Source: Mycobacterium sp. ACS4054
GTDB lineage: Bacteria; Actinomycetota; Actinomycetes; Mycobacteriales; Mycobacteriaceae
Reading direction: 5' to 3'
DNA: 38,838 nucleotides
Assembly: GCF_001667275.1 (NCBI RefSeq)
Contig: NZ_LZHV01000040.1
Span: forward strand, 1 to 38,838
The position numbers and the translations under genes were made by a program. Each line of letters opens with the position of its first letter. The stretch's first letter is position 1. This document shows positions 8,745 to 22,065 of this stretch, in pieces. The notes under the pieces are model-generated. The model was not told where the DNA came from. It saw nothing but the letters and a program-made list of their open reading frames with translations, and ran no database searches.

Positions 8745-9725
8745 CTAGGCGTCCCCGTCGAAAAGCCCCGTGACCGAGCCGTTTTCGAAGACGGCGCGAA
8801 TGGTGCTGGCCAACAGCGGCGCAATGGACAAGACCGTCAGCTGCGGGAAACGCTTTTCCTCGCCGATCGGCAGCGTGTTGGTGACGATAACCTCGCGGGC
8901 GCCGGACGCCGCCAGCCGCTCGGCGGCCGGATCGGACAGTACGCCGTGGGTGGCCGCGATGATCACGTCGGCGGCGCCGTCGTCGCGCAACAGCTGCACC
9001 GCGCCGGCGATGGTCCCACCGGTGTCGATCATGTCGTCGATCAACACGCAGGTCCGCCCCTCCACCTCGCCGACGACGCGGTTGGAGACCACCTGGTTGG
9101 GCACCCGCGGGTCCCGGGTCTTGTGGATGAAGGCCAGCGGGACGCCGCCCAGCGCGTCGGCCCACTTCTCGGCGATGCGCACCCGGCCCGAGTCGGGGGA
9201 GACGACCACCATGTTGCCGTCGGGGTAGTTGTCCCCGATGTAACCGGTCAGCAGGTTCTGCGCGCGCATGTGGTCGACCGGCCCGTCGAAGAACCCCTGG
9301 ATCTGGTCGGTGTGCAGGTCGACGGTCACGATCCGGTCGGCGCCCGCCGTCTTGAGCAGGTCGGCCACCAGCCGCGCCGAGATGGGCTCGCGGCCGCGGT
9401 GCTTCTTGTCCTGCCGGGCGTAGGGGTAGAACGGCATGACCGCGGTGATCCGCTTGGCGCTGCCCCGCTTGAGCGCGTCGATCATGATCAGCTGTTCCAT
9501 CAGCCAGTCGTTGACCGGTGCCGGGGCGGACTGCAGGACGAACGCGTCGCACCCGCGGACGGACTCGTGGAATCGGACGAAGATCTCGCCGTTGGCGAAC
9601 TCCCGCGCCGTCTGGGCGGTGACGTGGACGTCGAGCTCCTTGGCCACCTGCTCGGCCAGTTCCGGATGCGCGCGCCCGGAGAAGAGCATCAGGTTTTTGC
9701 GGTTATCGGTCCAGTCGTGGCTCAA
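8745..9725 (-). CDS. prsA: Ribose-phosphate pyrophosphokinase (PRPP synthetase)
   Basis: A 326-residue class I PRPP synthetase that converts ribose 5-phosphate and ATP to PRPP for nucleotide, histidine and tryptophan synthesis. In mycobacteria PRPP also feeds decaprenyl-phosphoryl-arabinose for the cell wall. Key motifs are present: FANGEIFVRF near the N-terminus, YPYARQDKKHRGREPISA (ATP-binding flexible loop), VVVSPDSGRVR, and the PRPP-binding loop VLIDDMIDTGGT. Length matches the mycobacterial enzyme. It lies 103 nt downstream of glmU on the same strand. The gap (9726-9828) is AT-richer than its surroundings and may hold a second promoter. Confidence 0.96.
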   Translation of the reverse strand: MSHDWTDNRKNLMLFSGRAHPELAEQVAKELDVHVTAQTAREFANGEIFVRFHESVRGCDAFVLQSAPAPVNDWLMEQLIMIDALKRGSAKRITAVMPFYPYARQDKKHRGREPISARLVADLLKTAGADRIVTVDLHTDQIQGFFDGPVDHMRAQNLLTGYIGDNYPDGNMVVVSPDSGRVRIAEKWADALGGVPLAFIHKTRDPRVPNQVVSNRVVGEVEGRTCVLIDDMIDTGGTIAGAVQLLRDDGAADVIIAATHGVLSDPAAERLAASGAREVIVTNTLPIGEEKRFPQLTVLSIAPLLASTIRAVFENGSVTGLFDGDA

Positions 9726-9828
9726 CGCACTGCCCTCGCCGTATCGGGATCGGGAATGGGACGCCCCATCGTACGTAGCGAATGGTACGGAAATATGGCC
9801 GGGTTACCAGATACCAAAATCAGCATGT

Positions 9829-11295
9829 CTATTCGGGTGCGGATGTTTCGCCGGGGTTGTCGGCGGCTTTCTCGGCCGCTTGGGCCGCCGCGCTGCCCGG
9901 CCGCTTGCGTTTGACCCAGCCCTCGATGTTGCGTTGCGGGCCGGCGGACACCGCCAGCGCGCCCGGCGGGACGTCGTCGCGGACCACGGTTCCGGCGCCG
10001 GTGTAGGCCCCGTCGCCGACCGTGACCGGCGCGACGAACATGGTGTCCGACCCGGTGCGCACGTGCGAGCCAATGGTGGTGCGCGACTTCGATGTTCCGT
10101 CGTAGTTGACGAAGACGCTGGACGCCCCGATGTTGCTGTGCTCGCCGATGTCGGCGTCGCCGACGTAGGTGAGGTGGGGGACCTTGGTGCCGGTGCCGAT
10201 CGTGGAGTTCTTGGTCTCGACGAACGCCCCGAGCTTGCCGTCGGCACCCAGCACGGTGCCGGGCCGCAGGTAGGTGAAGGGGCCGACGGTGGCGCCGGCA
10301 CCGATGGACGACGACGTGCCGTGGGTGCGCACCACCGATGCGCCGTCGCCGACGGTGACGTCGGTGAGCGTGGTGTCGGGACCGATGACGCAGTGGCCGC
10401 CGAGTTGGGTGCGGCCGAGCAGCTGCGTGCCGGGGTGGACGACGGTGTCGCGCCCGATCGTGACGTCGACGTCGATCCAGGTGGTGGCCGGGTCGACGAT
10501 GGTCACGCCGGCCATCTGGTGCGCGGCGACGATCCGGCGGTTGAGTTCGGCGCCCAGCTGCGCCAGTTGGACGCGGTTGTTGACGCCGGCGACCAGCGCG
10601 CTGTCGTCGACGTGCTGGGCGTGGATGGCCTGCCCGTCCCCGCGCAGGATGGAGATGACGTCGGTCAGGTAGAGCTCGTGCTGGGCGTTGTTCGAGCTCA
10701 GCCGGCTCAGCGCCGAGCGCAACGCCGCGACGTCGAAGGCGTACACCCCGGCGTTGACCTCGCGAATGTCGCGCTGCGAGGGGGTGGCGTCGGCGTGTTC
10801 GACGATCGCGGTGACCTCGTTGTCCTGGGTGCGCAGGATGCGGCCGTAGCCGCTGGGGTCGGCGAGCGTCGTGGTGAGCACGGTCGCGGCGGCCGATCCC
10901 GCGTTGTGCGTGGCGATCAGCTCGGCCAGGGTGTCGGCGTCCAGCAGCGGCGTATCGCCCGAGGTGACGACGACCACGCCGGCGTAGTCGTCGGGCAGCG
11001 CCGACAGGCCGCAACCGACCGCATGGCCGGTGCCCCTCGGCCGGTCCTGCAGGGCGACCTCGATGCCGCGGCCCAGCGCGTCGGCCGCTTCCGCGACCAG
11101 CGGCGCGATGCGCTGATGATCGTGGCCCAGCACCACCACCAGGTGTTGCGGCGCGACCTTGGTGATCGCGTGCAGCAAATGGGACAGCATGCTGCGCCCG
11201 GCGATGGTGTGCAGCACCTTGGGGGTGTCCGAGCGCATCCGGGTGCCGGGCCCGGCCGCGAGCACCAGGACCGCGGTATCACCACGAGACGCCAT
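9829..11295 (-). CDS. glmU: Bifunctional GlmU: GlcNAc-1-P uridyltransferase / GlcN-1-P acetyltransferase
   Basis: A 488-residue cytoplasmic enzyme making UDP-N-acetylglucosamine for peptidoglycan and the arabinogalactan linker. The N-terminal pyrophosphorylase domain (to ~residue 235) starts with [21 protein letters not shown] and contains [11 protein letters not shown] and TSGDTPLL. The C-terminal left-handed beta-helix has repeated hexapeptides and the acetyltransferase region [21 protein letters not shown] ... NYDGTSK. A short low-complexity tail follows, as in other mycobacteria. ATG 11295 is preferred to the TTG one codon upstream because the Shine-Dalgarno GAGGAG (about 11301-11306 on the plus strand) is better spaced. 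tRNA-Gln lies upstream on the same strand and may be co-transcribed. Confidence 0.96.
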   Translation of the reverse strand: MASRGDTAVLVLAAGPGTRMRSDTPKVLHTIAGRSMLSHLLHAITKVAPQHLVVVLGHDHQRIAPLVAEAADALGRGIEVALQDRPRGTGHAVGCGLSALPDDYAGVVVVTSGDTPLLDADTLAELIATHNAGSAAATVLTTTLADPSGYGRILRTQDNEVTAIVEHADATPSQRDIREVNAGVYAFDVAALRSALSRLSSNNAQHELYLTDVISILRGDGQAIHAQHVDDSALVAGVNNRVQLAQLGAELNRRIVAAHQMAGVTIVDPATTWIDVDVTIGRDTVVHPGTQLLGRTQLGGHCVIGPDTTLTDVTVGDGASVVRTHGTSSSIGAGATVGPFTYLRPGTVLGADGKLGAFVETKNSTIGTGTKVPHLTYVGDADIGEHSNIGASSVFVNYDGTSKSRTTIGSHVRTGSDTMFVAPVTVGDGAYTGAGTVVRDDVPPGALAVSAGPQRNIEGWVKRKRPGSAAAQAAEKAADNPGETSAPE

Positions 11296-11413
11296 CAACT
11301 CTCCTCAACCCCGGCGCGAACGTCGCCGTCAAGCGTGTCACTTCACCTGATGTTGGCGCAAAGGCCGCGCCACGGTAGTCGATTCGCCGATCGTGGGCCC
11401 CGGGAGGGCGACG

Positions 11414-11485
11414 CTCCGTCGCCAGGACTCGAACCTGAACTATCTGAACCAAAATCAGAGGTGCTGCCGATTACACCACGACGGA
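11414..11485 (-). tRNA. tRNA-Gln, anticodon TTG
   Basis: The minus strand reads a complete cloverleaf. The 7-bp acceptor stem is TCCGTCG with CGACGGA, and the D-arm contains GTGTAATCGGC. The anticodon arm has the 7-nt loop TTTTGGT with TTG at its centre, and the T-arm is AGGTTCGAGTCCT. The discriminator base is G and CCA is not encoded. A glutamine tRNA next to glmU fits my recollection of mycobacterial genomes. Confidence 0.93.
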
Positions 11486-11515
11486 TTGCGAGCCCCGAAG
11501 GCCCACGCCAACAAG

Positions 11516-11521
11516 ACTCTA
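11516..11521 (-). promoter_or_regulatory. Candidate -10 element for tRNA-Gln
   Basis: The minus strand carries TAGAGT, matching the mycobacterial TANNNT -10 consensus, about 30 nt upstream of the mature tRNA 5' end. No convincing -35 box is visible. Confidence 0.35.
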
Positions 11522-11584
11522 GACGGTCGGCGGGCCGATCGCGGCGCCGATGCAAAGACGCCCGGATCGGTGCGGGCGACGCTA

Positions 11585-11590
11585 TAGGCT
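11585..11590 (+). promoter_or_regulatory. Candidate -10 element giving a leaderless TetR mRNA
   Basis: TAGGCT fits TANNNT and ends 7 nt before the GTG at 11598. Transcription would begin at or next to the start codon, in line with the absence of a Shine-Dalgarno sequence. The same hexamer precedes the SDR gene at 4243-4248 on the other strand. Confidence 0.45.
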
Positions 11591-11597
11591 GGTTGAC

Positions 11598-12245
11598 GTG
11601 GCCGTTCTGGACAAGGAGCCCGACAAGGAAGCCCGGGCGCCGCGCGCCCGCATGACCGGTAGCGATCGCCGACAGCAGCTCATCGGCATCGCGCGCTCGC
11701 TGTTCGCCGAGCGCGGTTACGAGGGCACCTCGATCGAGGAGATCGCGTTGCGCGCCAACGTGTCCAAGCCGGTGGTCTACGAGCACTTCGGCGGCAAGGA
11801 GGGGCTGTACGCCGTGGTCGTCGACCGCGAGATGTCGGCGCTGCTGGACGGCATCACCTCGTCGCTGACCAACAATCGCTCCCGGGTGCGGGTGGAGCGG
11901 GTCGCGCTGGCGTTGCTGACCTACGTCGAGGAGCGGACGGACGGCTTCCGCATCATGATCCGTGACTCGCCGGCCGCGATCAGCTCGGGCACCTACTCCA
12001 GCCTGCTCAACGACGCCGTCAGCCAGGTCAGTTCCATCCTGGCCGGCGACTTCGCCCGTCGCGGGCTGGATCCGGACCTTGCGCCGTTGTACGCCCAGGC
12101 GCTCGTGGGCTCGGTGTCGATGACGGCCCAGTGGTGGCTCGACACCCGCGAGCCCAAGAAAGAGGTGGTCGCGGCGCACCTGGTCAACCTGATGTGGAAC
12201 GGGCTGACCCACCTGGAGGCCGACCCCCGCCTGCAGGACGGTTAG
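11598..12245 (+). CDS. TetR-family transcriptional regulator (Rv1019-like)
   Basis: A 215-residue TetR/AcrR repressor. The N-terminal helix-turn-helix lies at about residues 22-70: RQQLIGIARSLFAERGYEGTSIEEIA, then RANVSKPVVYEHFGGKEGLY. The C-terminal ligand and dimer domain is all-helical and ends in a conserved WWLDTREPKKEVVAAHLVNLMWNGLTHLE. The GTG at 11598 gives MAVLDKEPDKEARAPRARM, matching my memory of M. tuberculosis Rv1019, although that protein is somewhat shorter. Its ligand and targets are unknown; autoregulation and control of the downstream mfd-mazG-lpqU region are plausible because of position only. It converges on the LysA-like gene with a 12-nt gap. Confidence 0.92.
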   Translation: MAVLDKEPDKEARAPRARMTGSDRRQQLIGIARSLFAERGYEGTSIEEIALRANVSKPVVYEHFGGKEGLYAVVVDREMSALLDGITSSLTNNRSRVRVERVALALLTYVEERTDGFRIMIRDSPAAISSGTYSSLLNDAVSQVSSILAGDFARRGLDPDLAPLYAQALVGSVSMTAQWWLDTREPKKEVVAAHLVNLMWNGLTHLEADPRLQDG

Positions 12246-12257
12246 CGCCCGACGGAC

Positions 12258-12938
12258 TCAGCCGGCGAGCGTCACACCCACCACGACGACCGGCCGGGGG
12301 AAATGCTCCGCGGCGCAGGCCTCGTCGAGCGCGTCCTCGACCATGGCGGCGAGCTCGGCGGCGCCTAGTTGCGGACCGCCCACGCCGTCAGGGTCGAGGT
12401 GCACTTCGGTGAGGATGAGGCCGTGCCGGGCGCGGATGTCCGCCATCGCGGCGACCGTCCGGCGGATCGCCTCGCCGTAGCCGGCCCGGGTGCCCGACGA
12501 ATCCGGCCGGCAGTGCAGGCCCACCAGGTCGAAGGTGGCGCGCGCCGACCCGCGCCGCGCCTTGCCGGCGACGTGGGGTGCCTCGACGGGCGAGTCCAAA
12601 ACGATGCGCCCGACACCGGCGGCCACCGCGTCGCGCAACAACTCGGGCGATCCCGGTCCCGCGACGATGCGTGACGGGTCCGTTCCCGCGGCAAGCGCGA
12701 CTACCAGCTCGCCGGCAGAGCGGACCCCGATGCCGAGGCCCTCGTCGCACGCCCAGCGCGCGACGCCGGTGGTCAGCGGCGGGCGGCCGAAGTAGACCAG
12801 GCGCGCACCCCGCAGCGCCTTGCGCCAACGGCGGGCGTGATCCCGGAAATCGGCCTCATCGGCCTCGCGGGCCGGGAATCGCGCGGTGACCGGCCGGACC
12901 GGGTGGTCGAGGGACGGCGAGATGTCCAGCAATGTCAT
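12258..12938 (-). CDS. Truncated LysA-like (PLP decarboxylase barrel) protein lacking the PLP lysine
   Basis: A 226-residue protein resembling the alanine-racemase-like barrel of diaminopimelate/ornithine decarboxylases. Matching segments include VARWACDEGLGIGVRSAGELVVALAAGTDPSRIVAGPG, then [22 protein letters not shown], and FDLVGLHCRPDSSGT. In LysA the PLP-binding lysine lies in YAAKAF; here the aligned residues are YFGRPP, giving Arg52. The histidine of the LHCHxGS motif is also replaced (LHCRPDS). The C-terminal beta domain of the decarboxylases is absent. It therefore looks like a pseudo-enzyme, either decayed or given another role. The frame is uninterrupted and codon use is normal, which argues for selection. 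It diverges from mfd. Confidence 0.72.
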   Translation of the reverse strand: MTLLDISPSLDHPVRPVTARFPAREADEADFRDHARRWRKALRGARLVYFGRPPLTTGVARWACDEGLGIGVRSAGELVVALAAGTDPSRIVAGPGSPELLRDAVAAGVGRIVLDSPVEAPHVAGKARRGSARATFDLVGLHCRPDSSGTRAGYGEAIRRTVAAMADIRARHGLILTEVHLDPDGVGGPQLGAAELAAMVEDALDEACAAEHFPRPVVVVGVTLAG

Positions 12939-13010
12939 GAGACAAATGTGCGCCCGCGGGCCGCCGGATTCGGCTTTCCTGACGATCCCTTGACGGCGCC
13001 GGGCTCGATA

Positions 13011-13036
13011 TTGACGAATCTTGGCGCCCCTAGAAT
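13011..13036 (+). promoter_or_regulatory. Candidate mfd promoter
   Basis: TAGAAT at 13031-13036 is a good mycobacterial -10 hexamer, ending 9 nt before the mfd ATG, with no Shine-Dalgarno sequence in between. A TTGACG at 13011-13016 resembles a -35 box, but the 14-nt spacer is short, so the -10 alone may matter. The transcript would have almost no leader. Confidence 0.45.
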
Positions 13037-13045
13037 GTATTCATC

Positions 13046-16695
<3,650 letters not shown>

Positions 16696-16699
<4 letters not shown>

Positions 16700-17661
16700 T
16701 CGTCGTCTTGTTCGACCCGCGTCGTCCGTCCCTGGTGCCCGTGGAGGCCATCGAACACCTCGGCGGGGAGGTCCAGTACACCGAGGAGATGCCCGTCGCG
16801 GTGCCCTGGTCGCTGCCCGCGGCGCGCCCGGTGCACTCCGGCGATGACGCGCCGGTGCTGCTGTCGTCGGACCCCGAACATCCCGCCGTCACCGCCCGGC
16901 TCGCGGCCGGCGCCCGGTTGATCTCCGCGCCGGAGACGCCTCGCGGCGAACGACTGGTCGACGTGGTCGCGATGATGGACAAACTGCGCACCGCCGGCCC
17001 GTGGGAGAGCGAACAAACCCACGACTCGCTGCGCAGGTTCCTGCTCGAGGAGACGTACGAAGTGCTGGACGCGGTCCGCAGCGGCAACGCCGAGGCGCTG
17101 CGTGAGGAACTCGGCGACGTGTTGCTGCAGGTCCTCTTCCACGCCCGCATCGCCGAGGACGCCCCGCAGCTTCCCTTCACCATCGACGACGTCGCCGTCA
17201 CGCTGATGCGCAAGCTGGGCAATCGGGTGCCAGGTGTGCTTGCGGGTCAAACCATTTCGCTCGAAGAGCAGCTGGCGCAATGGGAGGAGCGCAAGGCGGC
17301 CGAAAAGCCGCGCAAGTCGGTGATGGACGACGTGCATACGGGGCAACCGGCGTTGGCGTTGGCGCAGAAGGTGATTCAGCGTGCCGAGAAGGCGGGCGTG
17401 CCGGCCGATCTCGTCCCCGCCGAGATCACCTCCGTGTCGGTGTCGGCCGACGGTGACGCCGAAGGCGCGCTGCGCGCGGCGGTTCTGGAGTTCGTGGACA
17501 CGGTCCGCGGGGTGGAGCGGGCGATCGCCGCGACCCGCCGCGGCGACGGCGTCCCGGAGGAGCTCGACGCGGCCCCGCTCGGAGAGGTCACCGAGGACGA
17601 GTGGCGGGCGCACTGGCCCGAAGACGAGCCCGCCGGCGACGCCACTGCCGAAGCCGACTGA
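16696..17661 (+). CDS. mazG: Nucleoside triphosphate pyrophosphohydrolase MazG
   Basis: A 321-residue all-alpha NTP pyrophosphatase that hydrolyses (d)NTPs to monophosphates, cleaning damaged nucleotides from the pool. The metal-binding EExxE...ExxD motif is complete: Glu118, Glu119, Glu122 in [10 protein letters not shown] and Glu138, Asp141 in [11 protein letters not shown] second, degenerate MazG repeat follows (residues ~205-275). The N-terminal ~85 residues are an actinobacterial extension. The GTG start overlaps the mfd stop (GTGA), which fixes the start and links the gene to DNA-damage repair. The C-terminus is acidic. Between its stop and lpqU (17662-17746) I see no further gene. Confidence 0.93.
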
Positions 17662-17746
17662 CCAACGCAACCGGACAACACCGAAACCCATGGGACGATG
17701 GTTAGGCGGAAGTTGGCGCAGGGGATTTGAGGGAGCTTTAACCAGC

Positions 17747-18478
17747 ATGGTGTCGCCGAGGCGTTGGTTGCGCGCGGCCGCCGTGATCGGCGCGACCGCG
17801 ATGCTGCTGGCCTCCAGCTGCACCTGGCAGCTCAGCCTGTTCATTCCCGACGGCGTCCCGCCGCCGGCCGGGGCGCCCGTGCCGCCGGTGGACACCCACG
17901 CCAGTGGGCGGCCCGCGGATCAGCTGCGGGCGTGGGCCGAACAGCGCTCGGCGACCTTGGAGATCCCGGTGATCGCGCTGGAGGCCTACGCGTACGCCGC
18001 CCGGGTCGCCCAGGTCGAAAACCCGAAGTGCCACATCGCGTGGACCACGCTGGCGGGCATCGGGCAGGTCGAGAGCCACCACGGCACCTACCGCGGCGCG
18101 CGGCTGGCGCCCAACGGCGATGTCAGCCCCCCGATCCGCGGCGTCCGCCTGGACGGCAGCGGCGGCACGCTGCGCATCGTCGACAGCGAGGAAGAGGTGG
18201 CCGACGACGACGGGGTGGTGCGGGCCATGGGGCCGATGCAGTTCATCCCCGAGACCTGGCGGCTGTACGGCGTCGACGCCCACAACGACGGCCGCGTCAG
18301 CCCGGACAACATCGACGACGCGGCGCTCGCGGCGGCCGGTTACCTGTGTTGGCGCGGTAAGGATCTGGCAACGCCCCGCGGCTGGATCACCGCGCTGCGG
18401 GCCTACAACAACTCCGGCGTCTACGCGCGCGCGGTGCGCGACTGGGCGACCGCCTACGCGGCGGGTCACCCGCTGTAG
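17747..18478 (+). CDS. lpqU: Lipoprotein LpqU, lytic-transglycosylase-like
   Basis: A 243-residue exported protein with an N-terminal signal segment (residues ~8-24) ending in LASSC, Cys25 being the likely lipidation site, although Ala rather than Leu occupies the -3 position. A Pro-rich linker follows. The C-terminal domain resembles soluble lytic transglycosylases: TTLAGIGQVESHHGTY contains the probable catalytic glutamate, followed by GPMQFIPETWRLYG, AAGYLCW and ALRAYNNSGVYARAV. It should cleave or bind peptidoglycan on the outer face of the membrane. ATG 17747 was chosen; a GTG one codon later is possible. In M. tuberculosis the counterpart is Rv1022. Confidence 0.9.
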   Translation: MVSPRRWLRAAAVIGATAMLLASSCTWQLSLFIPDGVPPPAGAPVPPVDTHASGRPADQLRAWAEQRSATLEIPVIALEAYAYAARVAQVENPKCHIAWTTLAGIGQVESHHGTYRGARLAPNGDVSPPIRGVRLDGSGGTLRIVDSEEEVADDDGVVRAMGPMQFIPETWRLYGVDAHNDGRVSPDNIDDAALAAAGYLCWRGKDLATPRGWITALRAYNNSGVYARAVRDWATAYAAGHPL

Positions 18479-19837
<1,359 letters not shown>

Positions 19838-19838
19838 C

Positions 19839-20474
19839 TTGCCCGCCAAGCCGGATCCGAAACGGCGCTCCCCGGCATCGCGCCCGGGGAAGGCCGGGGA
19901 TCCGGTTCGGCGCCGCCGTACGGCGAAGCCGTCATCCAAGCCGTCCCAAACCGCGAAGCAGGCCAGCCCGCGTTCGGTCTACGAGCATGTGGTCGAGCCC
20001 ATCAAGCGCCAGGTCGCCGAGTCCGTCGAGCAGCGGTCCGAGCAGCGGCTCGGCTTCACGGCGCGGCGCGCGGCGGTGCTCGCCGCGGTCGTGTGCGTCC
20101 TGACCCTGACCATCGCCGGCCCGGTGCGCACCTACTTCGCGCAGCGCACCGAGATGAATCAGCTGACGGCAAGCGAAGCCGCGCTGCGCCGTCAAATCGC
20201 CGACCTCGAGCAGCGAAAGGCCAAACTCGGGGACCCGGCCTACATCGCGGCGCAGGCCCGCGAACGGCTCGGGTTCGTGAAACCGGGTGACATCCCCTTC
20301 CAGGTTCAGCTTCCGCCGACGGCGGCTCCCAGCGAGCCGGCGGGTCAGGCGGCGAAACCGGCCAGCACCGATCCCTGGTACACGTCGCTGTGGCACACCA
20401 TCGCCGACGCACCGCACCTGCCGCCGGCCACTGTGCCCCCGCCCGAACCCAACCCCACGACGCCCGGTGGTTGA
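19839..20474 (+). CDS. FtsB/DivIC-like septum formation membrane protein
   Basis: A 211-residue bitopic membrane protein, counterpart of M. tuberculosis Rv1024. Order: a basic, Ser/Pro-rich cytoplasmic tail (1-75), one transmembrane helix (about 76-95), a coiled coil rich in Glu/Arg/Gln (about 100-130, TEMNQLTASEAALRRQIADL), the FtsB-type AxxRLGFVKPGD motif (residues 140-151), and a Pro-rich periplasmic tail. Such proteins join FtsL and FtsQ at the division site. The start is TTG at 19839, one base after the eno stop, supported by GGAGG at 19825-19829 inside the end of eno. No ATG or GTG start is available in a sensible place. Confidence 0.85.
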   Translation: MPAKPDPKRRSPASRPGKAGDPVRRRRTAKPSSKPSQTAKQASPRSVYEHVVEPIKRQVAESVEQRSEQRLGFTARRAAVLAAVVCVLTLTIAGPVRTYFAQRTEMNQLTASEAALRRQIADLEQRKAKLGDPAYIAAQARERLGFVKPGDIPFQVQLPPTAAPSEPAGQAAKPASTDPWYTSLWHTIADAPHLPPATVPPPEPNPTTPGG

Positions 20475-20955
20475 TCGTGCCGACCTGGAGGCCGTGGCGC
20501 GTCAACTCGGGCGTGAGCCGCGCGGCGTGCTCGAGGTCGCCTATCGCTGCCCCAACGGTGAGCCCGGCGTGGTGAAGACCGCGCCGAAACTTCCTGACGG
20601 AACGCCCTTTCCGACGTTGTACTACCTGACCCATCCGGTGCTGACCGCGGCCGCGAGCCGGCTGGAGACAACGGGATTGATGCGCGAGATGTCCGAACGG
20701 CTGCGTCGGGCCCCCGAATTGGCGGCCGCGTATCGACGGGCGCACGAGTCATATCTGGCCGAGCGCGACGCGATCGAGCCGCTGGGGACGACGTTCTCCG
20801 GCGGCGGAATGCCGGATCGGGTGAAGTGTTTGCACGTGCTGATCGCGCACTCGCTGGCCAAGGGGCCCGGCTGCAATCCGCTCGGCGACGAGGCGCTGGC
20901 GATCCTGGCGCCCGAGCCCGCGATGGCCGGCATCCTGGTGGCGGGCCAATGGTGA
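20467..20955 (+). CDS. DUF501 family protein (Rv1025-like)
   Basis: A 162-residue protein of the actinobacterial DUF501 family. Typical segments: VARQLGREPRGVLEVAYRCPNGEPGVVKTAP, PFPTLYYLTHPVL, MPDRVKCLHVLIAHSLAKGPGCNPLGDEAL. The three histidines, together with two cysteines in the KCLHVLxAHxLA...GxNPxGD region, suggest a metal or ligand site, but no activity is established to my knowledge. GTG 20467 overlaps the preceding FtsB-like gene by 8 nt, and the end overlaps ppx, so the three are translationally coupled. Confidence 0.85.
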   Translation: MVDRADLEAVARQLGREPRGVLEVAYRCPNGEPGVVKTAPKLPDGTPFPTLYYLTHPVLTAAASRLETTGLMREMSERLRRAPELAAAYRRAHESYLAERDAIEPLGTTFSGGGMPDRVKCLHVLIAHSLAKGPGCNPLGDEALAILAPEPAMAGILVAGQW

Positions 20956-21893
20956 GCAGGTTCGCCGGAATCGACTGTGGCACGAACTCGATTCGGTTGC
21001 TGATCGCCGACGTGCGCGACGGCCGGCTGCGCGATGTGCACCGGGAGACGCGGATCGTGCGGCTGGGCCAGGGTGTCGATGCCACGGGTCAGTTCGCGGC
21101 GGAGGCGATCGCCCGAACCCGCGATGCGCTGGCCGACTACGCCGCCCTGCTGCGGCGGCACGGGGTCGAGCGGGTGCGGATGGTGGCCACGTCGGCCGCT
21201 CGCGACGTCGCGAATCGTGATGACTTCTTTGCGATGACGGCCGAGGTGCTGGGCGCCGTCGTGCCCGGCGCGGTGGCGGAGGTGATCAGCGGCGCCGAAG
21301 AGGCCGCCCTGTCGTTCCGCGGTGCCGTTGGTGAATTAGACCCTGCCACAGGTCCTTTCGTCGTCGTCGACCTGGGCGGAGGCTCCACCGAGATCGTGCT
21401 CGGCGGGGACGTCGTGGTGGCGAGCTACTCGGCCGACATCGGTTGCGTCCGACTGACCGAGCGCTGTTTGCATTCCGACCCGCCGACACCCGAGGAGGTG
21501 GCGGCGGCCCGCGCCGTGGTGCGCGAGCGGCTCGACGTCGCGCTGGGGGTGGTGCCCGTTCAGGGGGCGCGGACCTGGGTCGGGCTGGCCGGGACGATGA
21601 CCACGCTGTCCGCGCTGGCCCACAACATGACGACGTATGACTCTGCGGCCATTCACCTTTCGCGCGTTCCCGGCGGCGACCTGCTGGCGGTGTGCGAGCG
21701 GCTGATCGCCATGCCGCGCGCCGAGCGCGCCGCGTTGCCGCCGATGCACGAGGGACGGGCCGATGTAATCGGCGGGGGCGCGATCGTGGTCGAGGAGTTG
21801 GCGCGCGAGCTGCGCGCCCGCGCCGGCATCGACGAATTGACCGTCAGCGAGCACGACATCCTGGACGGCATCGTGCTGTCGATCGCGGGGTGA
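20949..21893 (+). CDS. ppx2: Ppx/GppA-family exopolyphosphatase (Rv1026-like)
   Basis: A 314-residue member of the Ppx/GppA family in the ASKHA fold. Phosphate-1 loop FAGIDCGTNSIRLL lies at the N-terminus; the phosphate-2 loop is VVVDLGGGSTEIVLG; EVISGAEEAALSF is the conserved segment between them. It lacks the C-terminal HD-type domains of the long E. coli enzymes. This short form is typical of mycobacteria, where Rv1026 hydrolyses long-chain polyphosphate. The ATG at 20949 overlaps the DUF501 gene by 7 nt; GTG 20952 is equally possible. It ends the plus-strand eno-ftsB-DUF501-ppx run. Confidence 0.9.
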   Translation: MVSRFAGIDCGTNSIRLLIADVRDGRLRDVHRETRIVRLGQGVDATGQFAAEAIARTRDALADYAALLRRHGVERVRMVATSAARDVANRDDFFAMTAEVLGAVVPGAVAEVISGAEEAALSFRGAVGELDPATGPFVVVDLGGGSTEIVLGGDVVVASYSADIGCVRLTERCLHSDPPTPEEVAAARAVVRERLDVALGVVPVQGARTWVGLAGTMTTLSALAHNMTTYDSAAIHLSRVPGGDLLAVCERLIAMPRAERAALPPMHEGRADVIGGGAIVVEELARELRARAGIDELTVSEHDILDGIVLSIAG

Positions 21894-21901
21894 GTCAGGG
21901 G

Positions 21902-22029
21902 TCGACTGTTTGCCCGGGTCGCAGCGACAACTGACGGGACGAATCCGACCGGGTTCACCAGAGTAGTAACACCGGCCACACCAGTCCCTAGCCGGAGGAC
22001 TCGACGTTTTGCCCACCTCATAGCGACAA
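21902..22029. repeat. Two copies of a 29-nt motif upstream of a small putative DNA-binding gene
   Basis: Copy 1 (21902-21930) and copy 2 (22001-22029) share TCGAC-N2-TTTGCCC-N7-AGCGACAA and are exactly 99 nt apart. The shared blocks are identical while the spacers differ, which points to protein-binding sites rather than a recent duplication. They fill much of the 172-nt gap between ppx and the 95-residue gene at 22066. Confidence 0.55.
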
Positions 22030-22065
22030 TCGCCGGATGTCAGACCGGTATGCCAAGGTGCGGCC

